Shown: positions 21,458-30,100 of the stretch, one piece after another | How positions within the stretch are numbered: position 1 is the first letter of the stretch | Layout: each line of letters opens with the position of its first letter | Origin: a bacterium | GTDB lineage: Bacteria > Eremiobacterota > Eremiobacteria > Baltobacterales > Baltobacteraceae | Direction: 5' to 3' | Assembly (NCBI GenBank): GCA_021782295.1 | Contig: JAJXVC010000002.1 | Location: 1-32,452 of the forward strand | DNA: 32,452 nucleotides | Notes under the pieces: generated by a model | The model's input: the letters and a program-made list of their open reading frames with translations, nothing else | What the model was told of the DNA's origin: nothing | Database searches by the model: none | Translations under genes and position numbers: made by a program

Positions 21458-21511
21458 ATGCAACAGGGCAGCGCTTCGGTGCTGCCCTCTCACCTTCTTG
21501 GTGCAGCGTGA
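21458..21511 (+). CDS. Possible 17-aa peptide between capsid and glycosyltransferase
   Basis: MQQGSASVLPSHLLGAA, ATG about ten bases after AAGGAG, ending in a TGA that overlaps the next gene's GTG. The strong hairpin 21465-21488 lies inside it, so ribosomes translating it could open the hairpin and set how much of the downstream gene is made. A coding role is uncertain. Confidence 0.3.
   Translation: MQQGSASVLPSHLLGAA
21465..21488 (+). terminator. Very stable UUCG-loop hairpin after the capsid gene
   Basis: AGGGCAGC (21465-21472) pairs with GCTGCCCT (21481-21488); the stem continues through G-T and C-G pairs to a TTCG loop closed by C-G, a notably stable tetraloop. The following bases CTCACCTTCTTGG are only moderately T-rich, so it may be a partial terminator or a 3' block to RNases that protects the capsid mRNA. 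Confidence 0.65.
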
Positions 21512-22500
21512 AGCGACGTAAACGCTCCGCGCATATTGAGCCGCTCGCCCAGCCAGTCATGCAGCCCGCCCAGGCTCGTTCCTGCATCATTCGCTGCGAC
21601 AGTCGGGAATTTAGTCGTTTCGCAGATCTCCTTCGGGCGAGGATCGAATCGCTCGGCGCGAACACTGACGATGGTCGCGTCGTGCTTCACGTCGGACGTC
21701 CCGAGCACTGGCTCTCGGTCGCCGACAAGATCAACATCGGCTGCAGCTGGTGGCCGCACTCGGCGCCAAACGATTATCGCGCACTCTATCGTATCGATCA
21801 CCTCATCGTTCCATCTGCGTGGTGTGCGCAAATTGCAATGCCGCGACCCGATCAGCAGATCCACGTCCTTCCTGCCGGGATCGATACGCGCGTGTTTGCG
21901 CCCGAGCTGAACGCTCGCCCGCGGGGGCGCCTGCGCTTCCTCGCGATTGCCGAGAGCGCCGACGACCCCGCTGCTGGGATCGATCTCGCTGGCAGAGCGT
22001 TTCTGGGCGCAGATATCGATGCGTCGCTCGATATTTTCGGATACGCCCCGACCGGTGTATCATTCACGGACCGACGCATCCAAACCAGGCGTTTCATCGG
22101 CGCTGAGATCGATCTTGCGAAGCTCTTCTACGGGTACGACGCGCTGCTCTACCCGGCTCGTGGAGACGGTGCAGGAATCATGGCGCTCAAGGCGCTTGCA
22201 TGCGGGACGCCCGTCCTGCACTCGGGGCAGACCGGAATGGCGGAATTCGCCGATCTGGGGGAGCTTATCGCTAGTCGAAAAGTGACACTGCACGATGGGC
22301 GACATTGGCACGAGCCGATCATCGACCTACTCGCCCAACGAATCGCCACCTTCTCGCTCGATCGAGAGAAGGCGCTTGCCGACAGCCGTGCGGCTCGCGA
22401 GCGATTCGCTATCGATGCTTTTGCCGCGCGTGTATTGGAGGTCGTTCATGTTGCTCAACAATCCCGCAACATATCTGAGCGTCGCGGCGTTTCAGGCTGA
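21508..22500 (+). CDS. GT-B (GT4-like) glycosyltransferase in the head gene cluster
   Basis: 330 residues, GTG start. The fold is that of GT-B enzymes: an N-terminal half with IDHLIVPSAWCAQIAM and the hinge HVLPAGIDTRVFAPE, and a C-terminal half with LRFLAIAESAD, FGYAP, ALLYPARGDGAGIMALKALA and CGTPVLHSGQTGMAE. In active GT4 enzymes the E-x7-E motif binds the sugar nucleotide; here the two positions read Asp (GDGAG) and Lys (LKALA), so donor binding may be changed or lost. Located between capsid and connectors, it could glycosylate a virion protein; that is inference. It overlaps the next gene by 53 bp. Confidence 0.78.
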   Translation: MKRRKRSAHIEPLAQPVMQPAQARSCIIRCDSREFSRFADLLRARIESLGANTDDGRVVLHVGRPEHWLSVADKINIGCSWWPHSAPNDYRALYRIDHLIVPSAWCAQIAMPRPDQQIHVLPAGIDTRVFAPELNARPRGRLRFLAIAESADDPAAGIDLAGRAFLGADIDASLDIFGYAPTGVSFTDRRIQTRRFIGAEIDLAKLFYGYDALLYPARGDGAGIMALKALACGTPVLHSGQTGMAEFADLGELIASRKVTLHDGRHWHEPIIDLLAQRIATFSLDREKALADSRAARERFAIDAFAARVLEVVHVAQQSRNISERRGVSG

Positions 22501-23440
22501 GGCAAACGACTACGACCTCTCGACCTACACCTCAACGCAGTTGCAAGATATTCTCGTCGCTGCTTCGAGCACGGCTGATTCAATCATGCGGCGCTCGTAC
22601 CAGCCACAGGAAGTTACCGAGCAGATTTACGGCAACGGGACGAATACGTTGAATCTCGCCAATGTCCCGATCGCATACGTGAAAAGCGCAGAACTCGTGA
22701 TGCCTGGATTCGCGCCCTTCCAGCTCCCACTTGGCGAACTCTTTTACGACTATCAACGCGGGACAATTCAGTCGTTCTCGCCGCTCATCTTTCAGAGCTT
22801 CGGGGTGGCAAACGTCTTCCCAAGCGGGCTGCCGATCGTCGTGAACTACGCCTACGGCTGGGGATGGCCAATTCCGGCTCCGGCGTTCACACTGAGCGCT
22901 GGCCTAGCGGGGACGCTCACGCCAGGTCAAGCATACGATTTCCAGGTAACTACGCGCACGCAGTCGGGAGAATCGCTTCCCAGTACGTTGCAAACGTTTA
23001 CCTGCGGCGCAAGCGGAGCCATCGCCGTGGGCATCTCGCCACAGCCCGGCGCGTTCGTCTATCGCATTTATGGATGCGAGCATGGAGCCACACCGGTGCT
23101 CATCACCGAATCGCCGGCAACGAACTACGGCCAAGCGGTACTCACGGTGCAGATCACATCGCTATCTCCTCCGGCGACATTGGGAGCGCTCCCGCTGCCA
23201 ACGGTCGATAACAGCGCGTGGCCGCAGCCCGCGGCGGCGAACGAAGCGGTGCGCTTGCTGGCCTTAATGCGGATCTACGAACAGAACGATCTCTCTAACC
23301 GGGGCATTTACAAGACGCAAAGCGGACGCAAGAGCGTGATGTGGCGCTCAACGCAAGGCATGAGCGATAAAGGTCTGCCGCTGCTCTATAACCGCGCGAC
23401 CGAACTCTTAAAGCCGTATTCGTATCAAGGGATTCTCTAG
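22448..23440 (+). CDS. Head-tail connector protein with inserted Ig/FN3-like domain
   Basis: 330 residues; ATG at 22448 preceded by TTGGAGGTCGTTC. The N-terminal part (YDLSTYTSTQLQDILVAASS, ADSIMRRSY) and C-terminal part (EAVRLLALMRIYEQNDLSN) are like the helical adaptor proteins (gp6/gp15 type) that sit under the portal. Between residues about 145 and 240 lies a beta-rich insert (GLAGTLTPGQAYDFQVTTRT, then GESLPST, VYRIYGCEHG and VLITESPATNY), which has the look of a fibronectin-III-like module displayed on the virion. Confidence 0.7.
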   Translation: MLLNNPATYLSVAAFQAEANDYDLSTYTSTQLQDILVAASSTADSIMRRSYQPQEVTEQIYGNGTNTLNLANVPIAYVKSAELVMPGFAPFQLPLGELFYDYQRGTIQSFSPLIFQSFGVANVFPSGLPIVVNYAYGWGWPIPAPAFTLSAGLAGTLTPGQAYDFQVTTRTQSGESLPSTLQTFTCGASGAIAVGISPQPGAFVYRIYGCEHGATPVLITESPATNYGQAVLTVQITSLSPPATLGALPLPTVDNSAWPQPAAANEAVRLLALMRIYEQNDLSNRGIYKTQSGRKSVMWRSTQGMSDKGLPLLYNRATELLKPYSYQGIL

Positions 23441-23442
23441 CG

Positions 23443-23814
23443 ATGGGAGCGCAGTTTACGTCTCAAACGACGAATTCGTGGTACGAGGACACCGAAACGG
23501 TGACGATCGTACGCGCTACGCCTTCGGTAACGCCGGGAACCTTTACGCTCGCGACGATCTACAGCGGGGCGTGCGATTTCCAGGAAGAGCGCGGATCGCA
23601 GTTCATCAACCCGTCGGGCAAGATCGACCAATCGGACGCGATTCTCCTTATCGATCCGACCGCAGGAGCGCTGCCGTCAGTGAATCCCGGTGACAAGGCG
23701 ACGATCAACGGAACCGACTTCGGCGTGATGCTGGTGCAGACGTGGAACACTGCGCCGATTCACCTCGAGCTCCAATTGAAACGCGGGCCGATGCCGTACA
23801 AGGGGCACGCATGA
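23443..23814 (+). CDS. Head-tail stopper/joining protein (putative)
   Basis: 123 residues, mostly beta strands: ETVTIVRATPSVTPGTFTLA, YSGACDFQEERGS, ILLIDPTAG and VNPGDKATINGTDFGVMLVQ. Small beta-barrel proteins of this length at this position close the portal channel after packaging (SPP1 gp16-like). Position is the main support. Confidence 0.65.
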   Translation: MGAQFTSQTTNSWYEDTETVTIVRATPSVTPGTFTLATIYSGACDFQEERGSQFINPSGKIDQSDAILLIDPTAGALPSVNPGDKATINGTDFGVMLVQTWNTAPIHLELQLKRGPMPYKGHA

Positions 23815-24236
23815 AAATGACGTTATCGGGGCTTCCGGAGCTCAAGAAGCGGATTATGGCGCTCGTTGCGAATCTGCACGACTTGCACCCAGCGTTCTTG
23901 CGCGCTGCGGTCGTCGTGCTAGATTCGGCAAAACGGCGTATTCAGAGCCACGACGACGGGCGGTGGTATATCTCGCGGGCGATGGCGATGAACCCGCGCG
24001 GAACGCCGCTGCATCGTACGGGGAGACTGTTCAATTCGTTCGATCTCGGAGGCGTCGATAACGATGTCGTCGATATCACCGGCGGCGTGTCGGTTGGCAC
24101 GAATTTAGAGTACGCAAAATATCTCCAAGACGGGACATCCAAGATGCCGGCACGGCGCTTTTTGTATATCGATCAACGTCTCGCCGAAGGCGTGAAGCAG
24201 GTTTTTACGGCGCATCTCTTTGGTGGTGCATCGTGA
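23811..24236 (+). CDS. Tail completion protein, HK97 gp10 / virion morphogenesis type
   Basis: 141 residues from the ATG at 23811, in ATGA overlap. Typical features: an N-terminal helix (LPELKKRIMALVANLHDLHP), DSAKRRIQSHDDGRWY, LHRTGRLFNSF, VGTNLEYAKYLQDGTSKMPA and RRFLYID. The pattern TG-x-L-x-x-S followed by VGT-x-x-x-YA-x-x-x-x-x-GT...PARPF is characteristic of the family that joins tail to head. Confidence 0.82.
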   Translation: MKMTLSGLPELKKRIMALVANLHDLHPAFLRAAVVVLDSAKRRIQSHDDGRWYISRAMAMNPRGTPLHRTGRLFNSFDLGGVDNDVVDITGGVSVGTNLEYAKYLQDGTSKMPARRFLYIDQRLAEGVKQVFTAHLFGGAS

Positions 24237-24742
24237 CGATGGAAGATGTCGGCGCTGCGCAGTGGGCGCAGATTATGACGATTCTTCAGGCGCAGATGGC
24301 GCCCGGAGGTCAACTCGCTGGCCTCAAAGATCTGCGAAAATCGCTGCATCTCTGGACGGGAGCGCTCCCGGCTGCAGGCGTGCAGCTCATCGAGCTCACG
24401 GAAGAGCCTCGAGCCACGCGGCGCAACCTCGTGACGACGCTCTTTCACATCCTGGTCTCCGCCGACTCGACGGCGACGATCACTGGATCAACGGAAGTGC
24501 CGGCAAATCTCGACGCAGCCTTAGCAACGCTGCAGCCGCTCGTCAACGACGGGAGCGGCAACGGGATTACCGCGATCTTGCGTGCGAATTTCGGATTAGT
24601 CAACGCGTCAGGGCAACCGCTTGCGCTGCGCACACAAGTCAAAAGCGTTCGCTACTACAATGACATCGGGGCTGGCGAAACCCCGCAGATCTTCGCCTAC
24701 GCACTCATCGGCTTCGAGGCACAAGTCGAAGTCAGCATCTAG
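24233..24742 (+). CDS. Tail terminator-like protein
   Basis: 169 residues, GTG start overlapping the previous stop. It shows a helical N-terminus, then strands around VQLIELTEEPRATRRNLVTT and LFHILVSADST, with an acidic C-terminal strand FAYALIGFEAQVEVSI. In siphovirus gene order, the gene between the HK97 gp10-like protein and the tail tube codes for the terminator that caps the tube. Sequence alone would not prove it. Confidence 0.6.
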   Translation: MTMEDVGAAQWAQIMTILQAQMAPGGQLAGLKDLRKSLHLWTGALPAAGVQLIELTEEPRATRRNLVTTLFHILVSADSTATITGSTEVPANLDAALATLQPLVNDGSGNGITAILRANFGLVNASGQPLALRTQVKSVRYYNDIGAGETPQIFAYALIGFEAQVEVSI

Positions 24743-24756
24743 GAAAGGCTACTGCC

Positions 24757-25149
24757 ATGAAGCAAGTCAAATACGTTCCGGCGCACGGCTCGGCAGAGCC
24801 TGCAGCGGTTGGTGGCATCGAACTGATTCCCGGTAAAACGACGACCGTCGCCGACGATGTCGCCGCGATGCTCTTTCGCTCGGCGATGGTCGTCGACGCG
24901 GCAACCGGCAAGAATCCAAACTTCATCTGCATCGATTGCGGCGTCGATACCAATCACGACGGCGTACGCGATCCCATCCGCGCGCGACTGGGCCGCGGCT
25001 CGACGCTCGTGCTCGTCCAGGAAGACGGGCGCCGGCGTTGTCCGGCGTGCGGTCTTACTGCGGAGCATAAGGCGCCTGTAGCAGCGAGCGCTCCGTCGGG
25101 TCAGGCGTATACACCGTATCAAGCCGGGTCCGTCGTCGACGACGAATAA
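24757..25149 (+). CDS. Hypothetical protein with zinc ribbon, 130 aa
   Basis: Preceded by AGGAAAGG. The first 50 residues (KQVKYVPAHGSAEPAAVGGI, LIPGKTTTVADDVAAMLFRS) look like a short phage structural module that also occurs alone next to tail genes. The rest holds CIDCG and CPACG, one zinc ribbon. Function not recognised. A 75-bp gap follows, holding a weak stem (25176-25190) and the tail tube ribosome binding site AGGAGG. Confidence 0.65.
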   Translation: MKQVKYVPAHGSAEPAAVGGIELIPGKTTTVADDVAAMLFRSAMVVDAATGKNPNFICIDCGVDTNHDGVRDPIRARLGRGSTLVLVQEDGRRRCPACGLTAEHKAPVAASAPSGQAYTPYQAGSVVDDE

Positions 25150-25224
25150 TCGCCTTCGGCCGGTCTGTTTTTATGCCGCCGAACGGGCGGATTTCATGCG
25201 CTCACACTCTAGGAGGTTTTCATC

Positions 25225-26448
25225 ATGGCTCAACCGCTTCCAGTCCCTATTGGCGAGCGCGTCGTCGTCGGCATCGGCAAAGAGACGACGTTTGGCTCTG
25301 CCGTAACGCCCACGAAATTTCCGGCTGCGATGGACGTTTCGCCGACCCCGAAAAACACCGCTATCCCGCGCACATCGGCGCGCGGCCAGAATTCGCAGGT
25401 CTATCCGGCGACCGGCGCCTATACCGGAAAGCTCAGTTTTGAGCCGGAATGTTGCCCTGACGTGCTTCCGCAGCTCCTCGCGTATGCGATGGGGAGTCAG
25501 ACTGCGCCGAGCCTCGATGTCGTCGCGACGACGCTTGCGTTGGCCGCGGTCACTGCGGCAACGTCCATCGTGGTGGCGAGCGCGCAGAATATCGCGCCGG
25601 GCGAACTACTCACGATCGGAACGAACTCGCCGATCGCCGTCACCTCGGTTTCCGGCACAACGGTCAATCTCGCGTCGGGACTCACGGCCCAAGCGGCAAG
25701 CAACGCTCCGGTGACCTGCACCTCGACGACCGCCTATACCTCGACATTGAAGCTCGGCACGCCGTTGCCGACGTTTACCATGCAGAACAATCGCGTCACC
25801 GATACGGTCGCCTACACGGGGTGCAAAGTCGATACGCTCTCGATGACGCTCGACCCAAAGAAGGGAATGACGGCCAAGTTCACCATCGTCAACCAAAGCG
25901 AAGCGAAGATCGGGTTGCCGGCGACGCCGGTCTATTCGGCGCTTTTCCCGTTCCTGTTCGAAACGCTCGGCGGTTCGACCGAATTCAACGGCACAGCGAT
26001 CGGCATTGCCGGTCAGGCCGCGGTCTTGGGATGGGACATCACGCTCGCAAATTCGATCAAAGTCGACTACCTCTCGGCAGCAAACGGTCGCGAGCCGATG
26101 GACTTCCCCGAGCAGATGAAGAAGGTCAGCGGCAAGCTCACGCTCGGCTTCGAGAACGACGTGGCTCAAGACGCCTTCTGGGGTGGCAACACGGGCCCTG
26201 CGGCTTCGATCCCGAGCGCGTCGATCAACCTCTTCATGGTATCGACGGATCTCGCGGACGCGACTCAGGGCATCCCGTATATGCTCACGTTGACGATGAA
26301 TAAATGCTTCATCGAGAGCGCGGACGTCGCCCAAAAACCGGGCTCGATCTTGCAGCAGGTCGTGACGTTCGAATGCTCGCAGTCGGTTGCCGGCGCGTCC
26401 GACGATCTCGTGGCCGTATTCGTTAACACGGACTCGGCAGCGTACTAA
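25225..26448 (+). CDS. Major tail tube protein
   Basis: 407 residues. It opens RVVVGIGKETTFGSAVTPTK, the usual start of long tail tube proteins (GKE-x-T-x-GTAV-x-P), followed by GAYTGKLSFEPECCPDVLPQ. A Thr/Ala/Val-rich insert at about 95-170 (ALAAVTAATSIVVASAQNIA and after) is probably an added beta domain. Further strands GCKVDTLSMTLDPKKGMTAK and SGKLTLGFENDVAQDAF complete the tube fold. It polymerises around the tape measure protein to make the tail shaft. Length is above the minimal tube size because of the insert. Confidence 0.85.
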   Translation: MAQPLPVPIGERVVVGIGKETTFGSAVTPTKFPAAMDVSPTPKNTAIPRTSARGQNSQVYPATGAYTGKLSFEPECCPDVLPQLLAYAMGSQTAPSLDVVATTLALAAVTAATSIVVASAQNIAPGELLTIGTNSPIAVTSVSGTTVNLASGLTAQAASNAPVTCTSTTAYTSTLKLGTPLPTFTMQNNRVTDTVAYTGCKVDTLSMTLDPKKGMTAKFTIVNQSEAKIGLPATPVYSALFPFLFETLGGSTEFNGTAIGIAGQAAVLGWDITLANSIKVDYLSAANGREPMDFPEQMKKVSGKLTLGFENDVAQDAFWGGNTGPAASIPSASINLFMVSTDLADATQGIPYMLTLTMNKCFIESADVAQKPGSILQQVVTFECSQSVAGASDDLVAVFVNTDSAAY

Positions 26449-26960
26449 TGGCTGCACATGAAGCGACGGCCAAACGGCGCGCCCAAAAAGCCGCCGCGCA
26501 GGCCCCTGAAGAAGCCCTCGAACGGCTCCCGGAGAAAATGCTCGAGCCTGAAACCCAGGAGGCCATCCTGAGCCCCAAAGGCGTCGAGTTTCAGCTCTTC
26601 GGCGATACCGTCCGCATCTATCCGCTCGCGATGCGGCGTGCGCTTGCCTTCAACGGCCTTGTCGCCAAGGTCTTGGGGGCATCGTCGGAATTGCACGGAG
26701 AAAACACGATCATGCGCATCGGAGGAGCGTTAGCCGAGGAGTACGTCGATGACTTCCTCGCGCATCTCGCTCGGGCGTTACATCCAGCCGATCGCGTCGT
26801 GAGCCAAACAGAGATCGATGCGCTCGTCGCCGACATCGAAGCGAAGATGGATGTGCGGGCGTTCCGGACGTTCTCCGCAGCGTTCCTGGTGATGGCGACG
26901 CAGAACCAGTCCATCGAGGCATTGGGACTCAAGCCAGCCGAGGCGCAAGCAAAAAACTAA
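26448..26960 (+). CDS. Tail assembly chaperone (gpG-like)
   Basis: 170 residues between tail tube and tape measure. An Ala/Glu/Lys-rich N-terminus is followed by a compact alpha/beta part (EFQLFGDTVRIYPLAMRRAL, FNGLVAKVLG, EYVDDFLAHLARAL, DVRAFRTFSAAFLVMATQNQ). Last codons GCA AAA AAC TAA contain the slippery heptamer A-AAA-AAC. By analogy with lambda G/GT, the short form and a longer frameshift form guide tape measure folding. Confidence 0.85.
   Translation: MAAHEATAKRRAQKAAAQAPEEALERLPEKMLEPETQEAILSPKGVEFQLFGDTVRIYPLAMRRALAFNGLVAKVLGASSELHGENTIMRIGGALAEEYVDDFLAHLARALHPADRVVSQTEIDALVADIEAKMDVRAFRTFSAAFLVMATQNQSIEALGLKPAEAQAKN
26951..26957 (+). promoter_or_regulatory. Programmed -1 frameshift site A AAA AAC
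   Basis: In frame with the chaperone gene, three bases before the end of its stop codon. A -1 slip gives CTA at 26957 as the next codon and opens a 68-codon extension ending at TAG 27161-27163. Confidence 0.85.
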
Positions 26961-27163
26961 TCAGCGAGGATGCTCCGACGATCTTCGAGGCGATCGACAT
27001 CCTCGCTGCTTCCTATTCCATGTCGGCGGCGACGCTTATGGATACGATGACGCAAGCGCAGATCGAGCTGCGCTTCCTGTTCTATTCGCGCGAGCGGCGT
27101 CGCGAAGCCGAACGACTCGGTGGCGCCGTTGCGTCAATTATTGCCAGAATGTTTGGAGGTTAG
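26957..27163 (+). CDS. Frameshift extension of the tail chaperone (gpGT-like C-terminus)
   Basis: Read in -1 frame this adds 68 residues: LISEDAPTIFEAIDILAASY and onward, ending RLGGAVASIIARMFGG, helical and containing the pattern TQAQIELRFLFYSRERRREA. It has no start codon at its beginning and fills the gap to the tape measure ATG at 27167 almost exactly. The full frameshift product is 238 residues. In lambda the T part binds the tape measure. Confidence 0.8.
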   Translation, partial: LISEDAPTIFEAIDILAASYSMSAATLMDTMTQAQIELRFLFYSRERRREAERLGGAVASIIARMFGG

Positions 27164-27166
27164 TCG

Positions 27167-30100
27167 ATGAGTAGCGACATGGGCCTCCATATCGGGATCA
27201 CCGCCGACGCCGTCAGCGCGACGACGGAACTCGGTGACGTTGAAGCGCGCCTCTCCGCCTTGGAGCAGGCGTTTATTCGCGCATCCTCTACGGCAACCGA
27301 ACACGCAGCCGCAACCGAACAGGTGGGGCTTGCATCGACGGCCGCAGCCGAAAAAGTCGGCGTCCTCAAAGCCGAAGTGAATGAATTCGGGTTATCGGCC
27401 GAGGCCGTCAGCAAGCACGCAGCAACGCTCGCGAAGGGGTTCCAGGCCGCAGGTTTAGGCGCCGCCGGCGCCGCCTCGCGCGTTGCTGGCCTTACGGGAG
27501 CGCTCGAAGAGCTCAAGGGTGCCGCTCCGCAGCTGCTTTTGCTCGCCGGCGCCTTTACGGCGGTGGCTGGATCGTACGGTTTCATTAAAGACGCGATCAC
27601 GCAGGCTTCGAAATGGCAGCAGGCGATGATGTTGCTCGGGCAGACCGTCAAAAACCAAGGCGGCGACTGGGCGATCTTGTCGGGTCAAGTTGAGCGGTGG
27701 GCCAATCTTCAAGAGGCGACGACGACCTTCACGCGCGATCAAGCGGTGAGCGCCGTCAAGTTGCTTACCGCGACGGGAATGTCGCTTTCCGACGCGATGA
27801 AGAGCGTACGCGTCGCCGAAGATGCATCGGCCGCGTCGGGCAAAAGCCTTTCGACAGTCGTGCGTGGCCTCATGGAGGCCGAGCATGGGCGCACGCAGGT
27901 GCTCGCCGCATTGGGCATCGGCACGCGCGAGCAGATTAAAGTCGGTATGACCTATCATGCGATTTTGCAGACGATCGAGAAGGACATGGGCGGCGCTGCG
28001 CAGGCCGCAACGCAAACGCTCGGCGGCGCGTGGAAGCAACTCGGCGACGCGATGAACAAGCTCTCTGCAGACATTGGGACGCAATTTCTCCCGCAACTCA
28101 CGGGGATCGTGCAGGGTATACGCGGCATCGTCGATGAGGTCGATGCGAACCTTCCGACGATCATCGCGACCATCGACGCGTTCGGGAATGCGCTGAAAAC
28201 TGTATGGAACGTCGTTATGACGCTTTCGCCGGTGATCGAAGGTCTTTTTATCACCATGATCGGCGTGCGTGCAGTCGCCGCCGTCCAGGCGCTCTCTTCG
28301 TTGATAAGCACGCGACTGGTCACCGCCCTGCTCGCGACCTCATTCAACGCCGAAGGCGCAACAGCGTCGCTTGGGTTCATGGAAACACTGATGAGCGGAG
28401 GACTCGTCGCTGCGATTTCATCGGTGACGGCGTCGCTCGGCGCGCTAATTACCGCAGAAAACCTGGCAACGCTAGGAATTCCAGCGGCGATTGCCGGAGC
28501 GGTTCTCGCATTCCAGCATCTTGGAGATATTGTGCGATGGGTCGAGGCCGCGATCGGTCGACTGCTTGTCGCTTCGAGCAACTTCGATAGTCATTTGCTC
28601 GGGTGGATTCCCGGTGTTAATGCGTTCGCTTCGGCCATCCGCGCAATAGGCAATTCCGCATTATTTGCTTCGTCGAATCTCGAAAAGCTTGCTGCGGCAA
28701 AACGCACCGCCGCACAGATTGCAGAAGATAGCAGCAACTCCAAAGCGATTGCGATGGATCAACTCGTTATCCAGAACTCGGGCAACCAATATACCGCAGC
28801 CCAAGTCGCGGCCGCTCGCGCCGATATGCAGACGCGCCAACAGTCCGCAAGCGCATTCAGCTTCAATAACGCCGACACGAATACGGCCTTCGATGCGTTC
28901 GTTGGCGGCCCAGTCGGCCCCAAAAAAGCCAAGCACGGCAAGAGTGCAGCCGCCCAGGCTCAGCACGAACTCAACGCCGAGATTCAGAACTCGCTGAAAT
29001 ACCTCTCGGATCTGAGCGCTAAAAACGAGCTGACAACCGCGCAGTATATCGCCGGACTGAAGCGCGTTGAATCAGAGTACAAGCTCACCCAGGCGCAGCG
29101 CGCGTCTATCGATCATCAGATCGCGTCGCTGGAGCACAAGGAGCAACAGCAACATAGCGCCGAGGAGATGAAAGCGTTCAACGACGAGCGCACGCATCTC
29201 TCGCAGATGCTCACGATTGCAAAGGACACGTTCGGGCAGCACTCTGCGGCGTACATTAAAGAGGTACAGAAAGAAATCGGCGAGCTGTCAACGTGGCTGA
29301 AAGACCATAAAGACGCAGATCAAAAGATGGTCGATGACATTCGCGTCGCGATGGCACAGCGCCAGAAGATCGTCACGGATGAGAACGCCTACGAAGAGAA
29401 GCAGGCCGAGGCGCTCCAAAAGAAGCAGCATCAAGAGTTGCAACGCGAAGAAGATCAGCTCTCGCGCTGGTCGGATCGCGCGATCTCCTACTTGGATCGC
29501 TTCTTCAAGCACGGCAAGCACGGCATGAACAACATGGCCGATCTCTTCCAGTCGATGATAAAAACGATGGAGCAAGCGCTTGAAAAGAGCGCGTTGATGT
29601 CGCTGCTGGGGCAACTCTTTAATATCCCTACTGCGGGATTTGGCTCGCTTTTGTCGTCGAATCTCTCCAGTGCGTTTGGCTTAAGCTCGCTCTTTGGGGG
29701 AGCCGGGGCGGCCGCGGCGGCGGGCGGTGTCGATACGGTCGCGAGTTCGCTCGGGAATGCGGCACTGGTGCAGCTTACCGGCTCGTCGAACGCAGCGCTA
29801 GCCAGTGCTCTCTCGGGCGCAAGCGGCATCGGTGGATCCGGCGGTGCAGGAGCGCTCGGCGCTTTTGGCGGCCTCGGTGCGCTTCTCGGCGTTGGCGCGG
29901 GCGCGATCGGCGTGGGGTCACTCATGGGTAGCGTTATGCACGATTCTCCGGGCAACAATAACGCGATCTACGGATCGCTTGCAGGCGTCGCCGGAGCAGG
30001 GCTACTTGCGGCCGGCGGATCGCTCGCAGGCGTTGGAATGTCCGGTGCGGTTGGAGGTCTACTTGCATCCGGCCCGCTGGGATGGGGTATCCTTGCGGGC

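Noticed and set aside
18984..21665. 893-codon open frame on the minus strand opposite protease, scaffold and capsid genes
   Set aside because: It runs opposite three well-supported late genes. GC-rich codon use commonly leaves long antisense frames open. Its product is rich in Arg, Val and Leu runs without any recognisable domain, and no promoter or ribosome binding site was seen.
25150..25224. Terminator between the zinc-ribbon gene and the tail tube gene
   Set aside because: The T-run at 25167-25172 is preceded only by a 3-bp stem, and the 5-bp stem at 25176-25190 is not followed by T residues.
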